A stretch of 61,808 nt of DNA, from NCBI GenBank assembly GCA_947625805.1, contig CANQPT010000006.1:1-61808 (forward strand), read 5' to 3'. The stretch comes from an uncultured Clostridia bacterium. GTDB taxonomy: Bacteria; Bacillota; Clostridia; Oscillospirales; CAG-272. The position numbers were made by a program, and so were the translations under genes. The notes beneath the pieces were generated by a model. It saw nothing but the letters and a program-made list of their open reading frames with translations, had not been told where the DNA came from and did not search any database. Positions 41,207-50,754 of this stretch are shown piece by piece; position 1 is the first letter of the stretch; each line of letters begins with the position of its first letter.

Positions 41207-42978
41207 TACGTTTCATCTCCTTTGTAAAGTTCTATCGCTTTTTGCAGATAGAGTTTTGCGTTTTTATACCAGAGGAACAGGTAACTGCCTACCGTGTTCC
41301 CAATGGATTCCTGATAGATCGCCCAAACATACCAATAATAAGAAGCGATCGCCACATAGGCAAGATTATGGGCAAGTTCTGCACGGGTGGGCTTTCTGCC
41401 ATAATAGATATCAAAAACCTCCAGCGCCTGTTCATAGGTGTAGTCCGAGCAACAGATAAAGGTCCCCAGGTCATTCGCCGGGTCGTCATTGCCGGAATAT
41501 TCCCAGTCGATCAGGGTCATGTTGCCCGCCTCGTCCAAGAGAAAATTCGGATCGTAGCAGTCGCAATGGCAGAGCACCCACGGCACCTGATCGGCCCTTA
41601 CGCGGGCGTACAGCCTATCCATTTCGGCATACAACTGGTCGAAGTCTGCAAAATCCTTATGAGATGCGACCGTTTTGTCAATCAGGTCGAGGGTCTTTTT
41701 CCAGATGTCAAAATCATAGTTTGAACGAATGGCGGCGTCGTGCAGTTTTTTGACCATAGAAAGCGCTTGCTTCACCTCGGTCTTGTTATGATAGTCCAGA
41801 CACCGGGCGTTTTTGATAAAGCGGGAGATCTTCCAGCCTTCACTGCCGCTGATCTCGATGATCGTATGATCGAGCCCTAACTTCTTTGCGATCTGCATGG
41901 AGAAAGCCTCGCTGTCCCGGGAGATGTATTTCTCAGTGCCGATGCCGGGATGGCGGTAGATATATGCTTCGCCCCGGCAGGAAAACTTGAATGACAAGTT
42001 GGTAAGCCCCTGTTTGATGACGGCGATATCCTGAATATCGCGCTCAGCACAGCCAAGCACTCTGCATATATTCCTGAAAATACGGGAATCGCTGTTCTCT
42101 AAATATTTGTCATCAAAATCCCGCAGTTCCCCAAGCGAATCGAACTCTAACACCTTTCCGTTCTCATAGCGGCGGATATAAATGCACAAGTCGTCAAGAT
42201 GCCGTTCCAAGAGCGACTCCCACAACTCCCGCTTGGTGTTGCCCTGCTCGTATTCGCGCGTCAGGATTTCGGAAAAGCATCGGGAAAATTCTTTCGAGAA
42301 ATAGACGTGCCCCAACATGATCCACATACCGTTCGGAGCGTGATCGATACCGACGATCCGATCTTTTTTATCTGTGACAAGGCCAAATTCATCGCAGGCG
42401 TCGGGTGCATAAACTGCGGAATAATAAGCGTCCCATACGTATTCCTCAAAGACATTCTCGGTAAAATAGTTATCCGAGGAACAGATATAGGTGTTTTTCA
42501 GACGGTCAAGCACGCACATGAGAGTAGACGGATTGTTATAGCGATAATAATCTTCGTTGACCAGAATGTCTACCCCGAACTTGTCCTGCAAATAAAAGAA
42601 CTGCTCTTTCATATAGCCGACGACCACCGTGATGTCCCGTATGCCCGCCTCCTGCAACTGGCGGATCTGCCGTTCGATCAGCACCTCGCCTTTCACCACC
42701 AACACGCCTTTCGGCTTTTCATAGGATAGCGGAGCAAAGCGCGATGACATTCCTGCCGCCATAATCACGGCATTATCCACCTTGTGGGGGGCGAGGGCGG
42801 CGTAAGCCTGCTCGGTCAGAACATTGCTTTCGGTAAGCAGCCCGTCCGAGCGCAGTTCCGCAAGCAAACCGTTGACTTTCCCTAAAGAAACCCCCAGTTC
42901 TTCTGCAAGTTTTCTTTGGGATTCGTAAGGCTTTCTGTGTAACGAATACAGTACGTCAAAGCGATTTTTTGTAAGCAT
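41206..42978 (-). CDS. HTH + nucleotidyltransferase (LicC-like) + kinase (LicA-like) fusion
   Basis: 590 aa. Residues 1-65: winged helix (NRFDVLYSLHRKPYESQRKLAEELGVSLGKVNGLLAELRSDGLL). Residues 70-300: nucleotidyltransferase with NAVIMAAGMSSRFAPLSYEKPKGVLVV. Residues 315-590: choline-kinase-like domain with LCHCDCYDPNFLLDE and LIDWEYSGNDDPANDLGTFI (Brenner and DxE-like residues). This is the logic of phosphocholine activation (choline to P-choline to CDP-choline) with a regulatory domain in front. Substrate is inference; another alcohol or amine could be used. Its own promoter is at 43008. Confidence 0.85.
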   Translation of the reverse strand: MLTKNRFDVLYSLHRKPYESQRKLAEELGVSLGKVNGLLAELRSDGLLTESNVLTEQAYAALAPHKVDNAVIMAAGMSSRFAPLSYEKPKGVLVVKGEVLIERQIRQLQEAGIRDITVVVGYMKEQFFYLQDKFGVDILVNEDYYRYNNPSTLMCVLDRLKNTYICSSDNYFTENVFEEYVWDAYYSAVYAPDACDEFGLVTDKKDRIVGIDHAPNGMWIMLGHVYFSKEFSRCFSEILTREYEQGNTKRELWESLLERHLDDLCIYIRRYENGKVLEFDSLGELRDFDDKYLENSDSRIFRNICRVLGCAERDIQDIAVIKQGLTNLSFKFSCRGEAYIYRHPGIGTEKYISRDSEAFSMQIAKKLGLDHTIIEISGSEGWKISRFIKNARCLDYHNKTEVKQALSMVKKLHDAAIRSNYDFDIWKKTLDLIDKTVASHKDFADFDQLYAEMDRLYARVRADQVPWVLCHCDCYDPNFLLDEAGNMTLIDWEYSGNDDPANDLGTFICCSDYTYEQALEVFDIYYGRKPTRAELAHNLAYVAIASYYWYVWAIYQESIGNTVGSYLFLWYKNAKLYLQKAIELYKGDET

Positions 42979-43007
42979 GATCCTCTCCTGTGTTCAAAAA
43001 CAATGTA

Positions 43008-43036
43008 ATTATATCACATAATTGAACAAAAGTCAA
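43008..43036 (-). promoter_or_regulatory. promoter of the LicCA-like operon
   Basis: Minus strand TTGACT (43031-43036), 17-base spacer, TATAAT (43008-43013), then an AGGAGAGG before the ATG. The area is rich in TTGTTCAA-like half sites that might bind a regulator, possibly the N-terminal HTH of the fusion. Confidence 0.75.
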
Positions 43037-43107
43037 TTACTTTATCAAAAAAATCTGGAAAGCGTGATGTTACAATCACCCAAATAAAAATCCGTCATAC
43101 GCAAATA

Positions 43108-43140
43108 GTGACAGATTGCGCTTGGACGGACGGGTATAAT
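43108..43140 (+). promoter_or_regulatory. probable Spo0A-type spoIIE promoter with long spacer
   Basis: GTGACA (43108-43113), 21-base spacer, TATAAT (43135-43140). A 21-22 base spacer is known for SigA promoters of spoIIE and spoIIG that need Spo0A. No clear Spo0A box is seen. Confidence 0.5.
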
Positions 43141-43156
43141 CAAAGCGGTGAACAAA

Positions 43157-45244
43157 ATGGAACACGAACAGAAAAGACCGCGTTTTCTTGATCCGGTATT
43201 GGAAGAGATCGCGGCAAGGCTTTTTGCGGGGCGGGAGACCGACCCGGTGCGCCGCCTTGAACTGGGCAGAGGATATCTGCACACCATCGGAGAGACAGCG
43301 GTGCAGATTTGCGGCTGCGCCCTTGCCGGGGCCGCCCTTGGGGGAGCGAAGGCCTTTGGCGGCGTTGTCGCATTCGGCTGTCCTCTGCTGTGCACGGTAG
43401 ATCGGTTTCTGCCCTTTACGGCGGGCGCACTCTGTATCGGCGCGCTATTGCGGGGAGATCTGTTGCTTCCTGCGGTTTATATGATCCTGCTGCTTTTCCG
43501 CCTGATCACGCGGATGTGGCTGCAAAACGAGGGCGAACGCCTGCGCTCACTGGGTGCCGCCGCCGCTATGGCTCTGTACGGTATGCTCTCGATCATTACC
43601 GGCAACGCGGGAGTGGCGGGTATGCTGACCGCCATCGCGGGTGCTCTGGCGGCTCCCGGCGTGACCGTATGCTTCCGCGCCCTTGTCCGCCCGGAGATGC
43701 GCTATACTGCCCTTTGGGAGAGCGGCCTGTTTGTGGCGGTCTACGCCGCCGGGTGCGCGATGAACGGTCTGCACGTTGCCTCGGTGTCGATCGCCTATTT
43801 GCTGGGGTTTCTGGTCAGCGTGCATCTGGCACGCATGGGCGGAAGCGCCCGCGGGTGCGTGGCGGGGCTTTTGTGGGGCTTGGGATGCGGTGCGGAATAC
43901 GCGCCTGCTTTTGCCATTGCCGCCCTGATCGCGGGGAAAACGGCCTCCACTCTTCTGGGCGTGGGCGGGGGTGCGATCTTTTGCATGATCTACGCTTCCT
44001 TTACCGGGGGATACTACGCGGTGCGGGATTTCCTGCCGGATATCGGGATTGCCGCAGCCATCTATGCGCCTGCGTATCGATTTGGCCTGCTCCCCCACGG
44101 AAAGCTGTCCTTCGAGCAGCCTTTTTCGGAGGATCCGGAATATACCGACGCGCAGTCCCCCGGCGCCGCCGAGCAGCGGCTGGACGCGGCGGCAAGCGCC
44201 CTGCAATCCCTATCCGCTATCTTTTACGGAATGAGCGAGCGCCTGCGGGACGCGGAGGGCTATGAGGAGCGGGAGGATATGACCCGGGTGTTCGCAGATG
44301 ATTATGCCGCCATGTCCTCGCTCATTCGCGGGGCTTTGCGCAAACAAGAGGACGACGCCCCCGATCGGGCGCTGGCTGCACGGATCCGAGGCGCCCTGGC
44401 CGCCGCCGGATTCCACTGCCGTTCCATAAGCGTGCGGGGCAGACGAAAAAAAGTTTTGTGCGCCCGCGGTGTGTCCCGCGCCTCTGCCTCCACCGATCCG
44501 GGACAACTGAGCGCACGCCTGTCCAACCTGTGCGGAGTGCGCTTTCTGCCGCCGTCCTTTACCATGGAGGGGGAGCACAATATCACCATGTATACCCGAA
44601 GCGCTCCTGTCTTTGCCGTCGGGCAGTTTCATGCCGGTGCGCGCAAGCGCGGTGAGGAGGTCAGCGGGGACTGCTTGACCGCCTTCAGGGCGCAGGATGA
44701 CCGATTTTACTGTATTCTGTGCGACGGAATGGGCAGTGGCAGGGACGCGGCGGTGGCCGCCCGCACTTGCTGTGTCTTTTTACAGAAAATGCTGGAGGGG
44801 GGCAATGATCCGTCGCTTGCTCTGGAAATGCTCAATTCTTTTCTGCGTGCCAAGGGCTATGAATGCTTTGCTACGGTAGATCTTTGCTGTATTGATCTCT
44901 ACACGGGGGAGGCGTATTTTATCAAAGGAGGCAGTGCCCCGTCCTATCTTTTGCGGGGCGATCACCTCTATAAGATCGCTTCGGCCTCGGTGCCGGTGGG
45001 CATTATCCGGGAGGTGCGCGCCGAGCGGATCTCTTTCTCGGTCAAGGAGGGGGACCGGATTCTCATGGCAAGCGACGGTGTGGAAGGCGGCGATGAATCG
45101 CTGATCGAGTCTATGGAACGAAGCAAACTGATGGGCGAGGGGCAGGCGGTGGCACAGGAACTTTTGTGGGCCGCCGAACGAAAAAGCGGTGCGCGGGATG
45201 ACGCTACCGTATGCGTGCTCACGGTGGATCGGTCGGTGGAATAA
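43157..45244 (+). CDS. spoIIE: stage II sporulation protein E (SpoIIE) phosphatase
   Basis: 695 aa from the ATG at 43157 with GGTG upstream; the track GTG is 9 bases earlier. Many N-terminal membrane helices (residues about 30-320), then the PP2C-type phosphatase domain at the C-terminus: FYCILCDGMGSGRDAAVAA, GSAPSYLLRGD, ILMASDGVEGGDE, ARDDATVCVLTV. It dephosphorylates SpoIIAA and so activates SigF. With the AbrB protein it says the organism has a sporulation lineage. Confidence 0.93.
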   Translation: MEHEQKRPRFLDPVLEEIAARLFAGRETDPVRRLELGRGYLHTIGETAVQICGCALAGAALGGAKAFGGVVAFGCPLLCTVDRFLPFTAGALCIGALLRGDLLLPAVYMILLLFRLITRMWLQNEGERLRSLGAAAAMALYGMLSIITGNAGVAGMLTAIAGALAAPGVTVCFRALVRPEMRYTALWESGLFVAVYAAGCAMNGLHVASVSIAYLLGFLVSVHLARMGGSARGCVAGLLWGLGCGAEYAPAFAIAALIAGKTASTLLGVGGGAIFCMIYASFTGGYYAVRDFLPDIGIAAAIYAPAYRFGLLPHGKLSFEQPFSEDPEYTDAQSPGAAEQRLDAAASALQSLSAIFYGMSERLRDAEGYEEREDMTRVFADDYAAMSSLIRGALRKQEDDAPDRALAARIRGALAAAGFHCRSISVRGRRKKVLCARGVSRASASTDPGQLSARLSNLCGVRFLPPSFTMEGEHNITMYTRSAPVFAVGQFHAGARKRGEEVSGDCLTAFRAQDDRFYCILCDGMGSGRDAAVAARTCCVFLQKMLEGGNDPSLALEMLNSFLRAKGYECFATVDLCCIDLYTGEAYFIKGGSAPSYLLRGDHLYKIASASVPVGIIREVRAERISFSVKEGDRILMASDGVEGGDESLIESMERSKLMGEGQAVAQELLWAAERKSGARDDATVCVLTVDRSVE

Positions 45245-45320
45245 AAATTTTTTCTCTTCGACAACTTTTCACAAAAAAGATTGCCAATAAATGGTATTAT
45301 TCCCATGAGGTGAAACAAGA

Positions 45321-46193
45321 TTGGGAAAAAACAGCGAATGTGAAGCACTGCGCGAGCAGGTAAAACGCTTAAAAAGCCGGGAACAGGCGTTGCAGGCGCG
45401 CCTCGAGTACGGAAGAATCCACACGATTGCCATCGACCGTATCTGCGCCAACCCGGCACAGCCGCGCAAAAACTTTGAGGACGCGGCGATCCTGCGGCTG
45501 GCGGACAGCCTGCGGCAGTACGGTATGCTCCAACCGCTGTCGGTGCGCCGGATCATGGACGAAGCGCAGTTAGAGGGCGGACTGTTTCAGTTGGTTGCAG
45601 GTGAGAGGCGTCTGCGAGCGGCTTCGCTGATCGGTATGACCCATGTACCCTGCATGATCATAAACGCGGATTCCAAACGCTCCGCCGAACTTGCCATCAT
45701 CGAAAATATTCAGCGGGAAAACCTCAATATGTTTGAGCAGGCGAACGCCATCGCCGCGCTCATCCGCATTTACGATATGACCCAAGAGCAGATCGCAGAG
45801 CGCCTGTCCTGCTCTCAGTCGTATATTGCAAACAAACTGCGGATCCTTCGCCTGTCCGCCCATGAGCGTGATCTGATCATGAAGCACGGTATGACCGAGC
45901 GCCATGCACGCGCCTTTTTGCGGATCTCCGACCCGGTCGAGCGCACTGCCGCCATTCGCACCGTCGCCGAGCGGTCGCTCAACGTATGTGCCACCGAGGA
46001 ATACGTGGAGCGACTGCTTTCCCGTGAAAGTTCACCGCGGGGCCGTCACAAGGGTGCAGTGCGGGATCTGCGTCTGTTTTACAACTCGATCGACCGGGCG
46101 CTGAACGTGCTGAACAGCGCGGGCATTCCGGCCCACAGTTATAAAAGCGACGGCGAAAACGAGATCACCTTGACCATTACCATTCCGAAATAA
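45321..46193 (+). CDS. ParB/Spo0J-family protein, Noc-like
   Basis: TTG start at 45321 with AGGTG 8 bases upstream; 290 aa. N-terminal short coiled coil, ParB domain with NPAQPRKNF, GERRLRAASLIG and ENIQRENLN (CTP-binding motifs), then HTH EQIAERLSCSQSYIANKLRILRL. No parA is beside it, which fits Noc rather than Spo0J, but the position is not diagnostic. Confidence 0.82.
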   Translation: MGKNSECEALREQVKRLKSREQALQARLEYGRIHTIAIDRICANPAQPRKNFEDAAILRLADSLRQYGMLQPLSVRRIMDEAQLEGGLFQLVAGERRLRAASLIGMTHVPCMIINADSKRSAELAIIENIQRENLNMFEQANAIAALIRIYDMTQEQIAERLSCSQSYIANKLRILRLSAHERDLIMKHGMTERHARAFLRISDPVERTAAIRTVAERSLNVCATEEYVERLLSRESSPRGRHKGAVRDLRLFYNSIDRALNVLNSAGIPAHSYKSDGENEITLTITIPK

Positions 46194-46325
46194 AGGTTCC
46201 CCGAGGGGAAAAACAAACGCCTATCGAAAACAAAGCGGCTTTGTTGTAATTTGTAAGAAGAACCACAAAAAGCCGTGAAGAAATTATACAGGTTTGTCAG
46301 TGGTCAACTATATCCAAAACGGATC

Positions 46326-46596
46326 GGCAATACAATCAGGGTACAATGCGCCCCTGACGGCGCAATTTCCCGCTTTGCTGTGTTATCGGCCTCGGAATAC
46401 GATAGTATTCCATCGGCCTGCTGCCTTGCAAATCAAAAAATCGCGCTCGTCAGGGGTCGGAGATTTTTCAGGAGAATGCCCGCCGATGAATGCAAGGCGC
46501 GCGCTTGCAGGCATACAAACGTATGGCAAAAGCGCGTAACACAGCAGGCGCGGCGGGCATTCCCTGAAAAACGCGTTGTATCCTGATTGTATTGCC
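46326..46596. repeat. 271-bp miniature inverted-repeat element (copy C)
   Basis: Ends GGCAATACAATCAGGGTACA ... and TGTATCCTGATTGTATTGCC are inverted repeats (about 23 of 25 match). No transposase fits inside; the two track ORFs in it are small and lack ribosome-binding sites. Internal palindromes occur. Partial relatives lie at 36345 and 39400. No clear target duplication is seen. It occupies most of the 46194-46659 gap. Confidence 0.7.
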
Positions 46597-46659
46597 TTAA
46601 CTTTCATGTATAAAATACCGCCGGAGGCGACCAGATGGTTACTTCCGGCGGTACTGTTT

Positions 46660-48285
46660 TTACTTTTCAACACTCATCCAACAACCTTCTGCACCGATAC
46701 CATTCTCGGGAGGTGTTAATACGCCTTTTTCGATAAGACATTCAACCACTGCGTCAAGAATCGGCATACTCGCAAGTGTATTCGCAAATCCCCATTCTCC
46801 GATAAGATAATCGGGAACAGACCTTTTGATAAGTTTTGCCAGCTTGGATGCAACAATTTCAGCATCGGCGTCGAAATATCCATTCCGCAAATCATTACTG
46901 ATCTCAAACAGTCTGTTACTGTCAGAAAACGCATTTACAAGAATCTTGGTATAAATTACATTTCCATCGCGATACAAATAGCCGTACTCAATCGCCTTTG
47001 CAACGTGCTCCTTTTCTTTTTCAGAAAGCAACGTAATATCAAGACCGTCAATGGCACGGAGTGCAAGTTGGGTCAGAGGGTCTTTAGAGACGTTTAATCC
47101 GCAGTCAAAGTGTTTTTTAATGCGTGTGATATAGATATTACGAAGAAGAATATCAGAAAATCCGCACACGTTTTGCGCGCTAACGCTATCCATACCGCCG
47201 CCGTAATACATGCCGTTATCCACATATCCATACACACTAAACGGACGATCCGGTTTTTCAACATCCGCAAAATGATTTTTCTTCAAAGCGCACTCAACAC
47301 AATACGCGAAGGCGTTAGCAATGTGGGATATCTGTTGCCAAAGGATAAGATTTATGTCAACTTTCTTGTTCAGATACGGAAAAGCAAGATATCCGGCTTT
47401 ATGTTCCTCAATAAAGTTTGATATGGTTTCGCAGATTTTCGGTAAATGCTCTGTGTAAATTGCATTTGCTTTTTCAAATACGTCCTTATCAAGCAAAATG
47501 AAATTAAGCGCATATTTGCCGTTTTCCAAGCGACGAAGAAACCCGTACATTCCATTTTCGCCTTTGCAGAGGATTTCAAGTTCTTCTTCAACGTAAATGG
47601 TTGGAACGTTAAGTTCCTCTGCGATTTCAGAAGCGCTCATTGGCTTGTTGTGGCAAAGCCACACAATATGATTCGAGAACATTCTCGTGCATACGTTACG
47701 CGGATCTCCCCATGCAGGACTACCCGTTCCCCAAATCACGTAATCAATTTTATCAAGCGCCACGGGCTTATTATAAGTTTCTTCCATTTCTTTTACCTCC
47801 ATTTTGATCTTTTGTCTTGCTGAAAAGAGCCTTTGACGAATGGTTCCCTCACTTGTTCCTTGTGCCTTGGCTATTTGAGCAGTGGAAAGACCGTCTATGT
47901 AGAACATTATCATGACTTCACGATACGCCTTTGTTAAAAAAGCAATTCTGCGGTATACGGAAGTTAATAATTCTGCGGTATCATCAGAAGTATCTTCTTG
48001 TGCAACGCCGAGCAAGATTTCTTCCGAATCGCCTTCATAGACGGCATCTGCGTGTTTCCTCCTATTATTTGAAAAATCGGCATAAACGTTACGAGCCACT
48101 TTCCAAATGAACGGATATACGTTTTCAATTTCCCCGTTACTATTGGCAGCTTTAACGAGTGCATAGATTATATCCGAGCATAGTTCCTCTGCCTCGTAGC
48201 TGTCATTTGTTCTTGCGTAACAAAAGCCAAATAGCTTATCAATCAAGTAGTCATCAAAATATTTTAGCAAGTCCTGTTTTTTCAT
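46660..48285 (-). CDS. ECF-like sigma factor with ~380-residue C-terminal extension
   Basis: 541 aa from the ATG at 48285 (MKKQDLLKYFDDYLIDK); the track start is a GTG eleven codons earlier. Region 2: LFGFCYARTNDSYEAEELCSDIIYALVKA; region 4: FLTKAYREVMIMFYIDGLSTAQIAKAQGTSEGTIRQRLFSARQKIK. The normal ECF ends near residue 165. The rest holds a second winged-helix-like segment (SASEIAEELNVPTIYVEEELEIL) and a helical region of no known family. Such extensions usually control the sigma factor directly; there is no anti-sigma gene next to it. Confidence 0.8.
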   Translation of the reverse strand: MKKQDLLKYFDDYLIDKLFGFCYARTNDSYEAEELCSDIIYALVKAANSNGEIENVYPFIWKVARNVYADFSNNRRKHADAVYEGDSEEILLGVAQEDTSDDTAELLTSVYRRIAFLTKAYREVMIMFYIDGLSTAQIAKAQGTSEGTIRQRLFSARQKIKMEVKEMEETYNKPVALDKIDYVIWGTGSPAWGDPRNVCTRMFSNHIVWLCHNKPMSASEIAEELNVPTIYVEEELEILCKGENGMYGFLRRLENGKYALNFILLDKDVFEKANAIYTEHLPKICETISNFIEEHKAGYLAFPYLNKKVDINLILWQQISHIANAFAYCVECALKKNHFADVEKPDRPFSVYGYVDNGMYYGGGMDSVSAQNVCGFSDILLRNIYITRIKKHFDCGLNVSKDPLTQLALRAIDGLDITLLSEKEKEHVAKAIEYGYLYRDGNVIYTKILVNAFSDSNRLFEISNDLRNGYFDADAEIVASKLAKLIKRSVPDYLIGEWGFANTLASMPILDAVVECLIEKGVLTPPENGIGAEGCWMSVEK

Positions 48286-48440
48286 CTGTTTTCCCAAGCG
48301 ATCGATCAATGCTTTCACTTATATAGTCCGTGCGTTTATGAAAATGTTAGGTGGTATTCATAAAAAAATTGAAAAAAGATTGAGGATTCGGCAATAATCC
48401 ATTGTAATTTTTACATTAGCAGGAAATTTATCCCAAAACA

Positions 48441-48469
48441 TTGTAAAGAGTATGAATCCGTGATATAAT
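48441..48469 (+). promoter_or_regulatory. promoter of the VanW operon
   Basis: TTGTAA at 48441-48446, 17-base spacer, TATAAT at 48464-48469. Directed at the VanW gene. Confidence 0.75.
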
Positions 48470-48521
48470 ACGCTTGCAGTATGATTTTGATAATGCTGTA
48501 AAATCAGGGGGGAAAAATAAA

Positions 48522-49349
48522 ATGGGGAGAAAACTCTTTTGTGATATATGTCCGGCAACTTATAAGATTTCTTTGGAAAAAGAAATTTTGATAAAAGATA
48601 TAAAAAACACATTTGGTAAAGAAAAAATAGCGAAAACATTTTCAAGTGACGAATTACCTAATATAGTCAAAAGCCACAGTTCCATTCTACTTCGGAACTT
48701 AGTTGGCGTTGACCCTGAATTGCAGAAAAATAAAGTTACAAACATCATGCTGGCTTGTAATAAAATTAACGGTATCATTGTACGTCCGGGAGAAACTTTC
48801 TCTTTTTGGTGCACAGTAGGTAAGCCGGGGAAAAAGGCTGGCTATAAAGAAGGTCTTGTAATCGGTCGAAATGGTTTGACATCGGGATATGGCGGCGGAT
48901 TGTGCCAAATGGCCAATATGATTCATTGGTTAGTTTTAAACAGCCCTTTAGAAGTAACAGAATTACATCATCATTCAGATGCATTATTTCCTGATGACAG
49001 GAGAAGAATTCCGTTTGGATCAGGAACGTCAGTTTCCTACAACAGTGTTGATTACAGATTTAAAAATAATACCAATCAAGATATTCAAATTCTTGTATGG
49101 TGTGAAAATGGCGAGTTATGCGGTGAATTAAGAAGTCAAAGAGAATTCCCTTATCGTTACAAACTGGTAGAAGAGAATCATCATTTTAAAAAAGAGGGTA
49201 ATAGATACTTTAGAATTTCACAAGTTTACAGAATTGTGATTGATAGAACCTCAAATGAAGAATTGTATAGAGAATTAATCTTAGATAATCATTCTGCTGT
49301 TTTGTATGATTATTCTTTCATACCAAAAGATCAAATAAGAGATGATTGA
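48522..49349 (+). CDS. vanW: VanW-family protein
   Basis: 275 aa from the ATG at 48522 (MGRKLFCDICPATYKISLEKEI), with AGGGGGG upstream. The VanW signature GGGLCQMANMIHWLVLNSPLEVTELHHHSDALFPD with the earlier GETFSFWCTVG is well kept. VanW occurs in vanB-type clusters and elsewhere, with unknown activity; the invariant Cys and the His cluster hint at catalysis. No signal peptide. Clearly more AT-rich than the neighbours; first of a three-gene operon with an overlapping AMP-ligase. Confidence 0.87.
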   Translation: MGRKLFCDICPATYKISLEKEILIKDIKNTFGKEKIAKTFSSDELPNIVKSHSSILLRNLVGVDPELQKNKVTNIMLACNKINGIIVRPGETFSFWCTVGKPGKKAGYKEGLVIGRNGLTSGYGGGLCQMANMIHWLVLNSPLEVTELHHHSDALFPDDRRRIPFGSGTSVSYNSVDYRFKNNTNQDIQILVWCENGELCGELRSQREFPYRYKLVEENHHFKKEGNRYFRISQVYRIVIDRTSNEELYRELILDNHSAVLYDYSFIPKDQIRDD

Positions 49350-50754
49350 GATGATAAATAAAATAAAGAAAATCGTGAAAGAGCATCCGGATAAAATCGC
49401 TTATAAGGTTAAGGAAAATAGTATCACCTATAATGAATTATGGAATCAAGCAAATGGTTACGCGCAACTTTTAAAAAAGCAAGGAACTTCTCCCGTAATC
49501 ATATATGGAAATAAAAACGTTGACATTGTTGTTTCTATATTGGCTTGCATCATTGCTGATAGGCCTTATGTACCTGTCGGATTATGTACGCCATTATATA
49601 GAGTACAACAGATAATAGACATTACAAATTCTTCTTTGATTTTATCTGAGAATAAACTATCATTAAACAATGCAGATTGTATTGATTTAGAGGGGCTGAA
49701 AAAATACGAGAATGTTCCAATAAAAGAAAATAAAAATGATATCGTATATATTATATTCACTTCCGGAAGTACAGGTATTCCAAAGGGCGTCGCAATTTCT
49801 AAGACAAATCTAAATAACTTTATCAACTGGATTTCTAATTTAAAGCCTTTATGTGATTATAAAGATATAAGGGTATTGAATCAAGCCAGTTTTAGCTTTG
49901 ATCTAAGTGTTGCCGATTTATATTATTCGTTATGTAATGGACATACCTTAATTGCACTTGATAACGACATACAAGAAGAATATAACGAAATATTCAGTAT
50001 AATGGCTGAAATAGATGTTGCAGTTATGACGCCAACATTTATGAAGCTGTGTTTACTCAATCATGATTTTAATTCGAAAAAATATCCTGATTTTCGGTGT
50101 GTTTATTTTTGTGGCGAACGACTGGAAGTTAAAACTGTAAAGAAACTATATGATGCGTTCCCCAATTTAAAAGTCATGAATGCTTATGGGCCGACAGAAG
50201 CAACGTCTGCAGTATCGGCAATATTAATAACAAAAGAAATGGCAAATACCCTGCAATTGCTCCCTGTCGGTGAAGCAGAAAATTTTGCAACCGATATAGA
50301 AATAATAGATGATGAAATCGTATTAAAAGGAGAAAGTGTATTTGGCGGATATCTATCCAATGACTCGGGAGGATATTATAAAGAAAACGATGTTAATTGT
50401 TTCAGAACAAACGATATCGGATACATTGAAAACGGGAAATTATATTGCAAGGGAAGGAAAGATACGCAGATCAAATATAAAGGCTATCGTATTGAACTGA
50501 GTGATATTGAGAATAACATCAATTTAATTGACGGTGTTAAAGATTGTATTGTCGTTGCAAAAGGAGACGATTCCATTGTAAAAACAATAAAAGCATTTGT
50601 GGTAGCCGATAATATTCGGGATGTTAACGATATAAAATTAGAAATTAAAAAATATATACCGGCTTATATGGTACCTAAAACGATTCAAATAATTGATAAA
50701 TTACCAATCAATCAAAATGGGAAAATAGATAGAAAGAGGTTACGTGATTTATGA
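49342..50754 (+). CDS. DltA-like adenylation (A) domain protein
   Basis: 470 aa. ATP-binding core FTSGSTGIPKGVAISKTNL, then NAYGPTEATSA, FRTNDIGYIENGKLYCKGRKDTQIKYKGYRIELSDIE and the catalytic Lys near NQNGKIDRKRL. It is a free-standing amino-acid-activating domain of the D-alanine-poly(phosphoribitol) ligase type. It shares an overlap of 8 bases with vanW and 4 with the carrier protein. Substrate likely D-Ala or another amino acid, not proven. Confidence 0.88.
   Translation: MIEMINKIKKIVKEHPDKIAYKVKENSITYNELWNQANGYAQLLKKQGTSPVIIYGNKNVDIVVSILACIIADRPYVPVGLCTPLYRVQQIIDITNSSLILSENKLSLNNADCIDLEGLKKYENVPIKENKNDIVYIIFTSGSTGIPKGVAISKTNLNNFINWISNLKPLCDYKDIRVLNQASFSFDLSVADLYYSLCNGHTLIALDNDIQEEYNEIFSIMAEIDVAVMTPTFMKLCLLNHDFNSKKYPDFRCVYFCGERLEVKTVKKLYDAFPNLKVMNAYGPTEATSAVSAILITKEMANTLQLLPVGEAENFATDIEIIDDEIVLKGESVFGGYLSNDSGGYYKENDVNCFRTNDIGYIENGKLYCKGRKDTQIKYKGYRIELSDIENNINLIDGVKDCIVVAKGDDSIVKTIKAFVVADNIRDVNDIKLEIKKYIPAYMVPKTIQIIDKLPINQNGKIDRKRLRDL

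Noticed and set aside
46275-46673. Small ORFs inside the inverted-repeat element
   Set aside because: No ribosome-binding sites, overlap palindromes, no transposase motifs.
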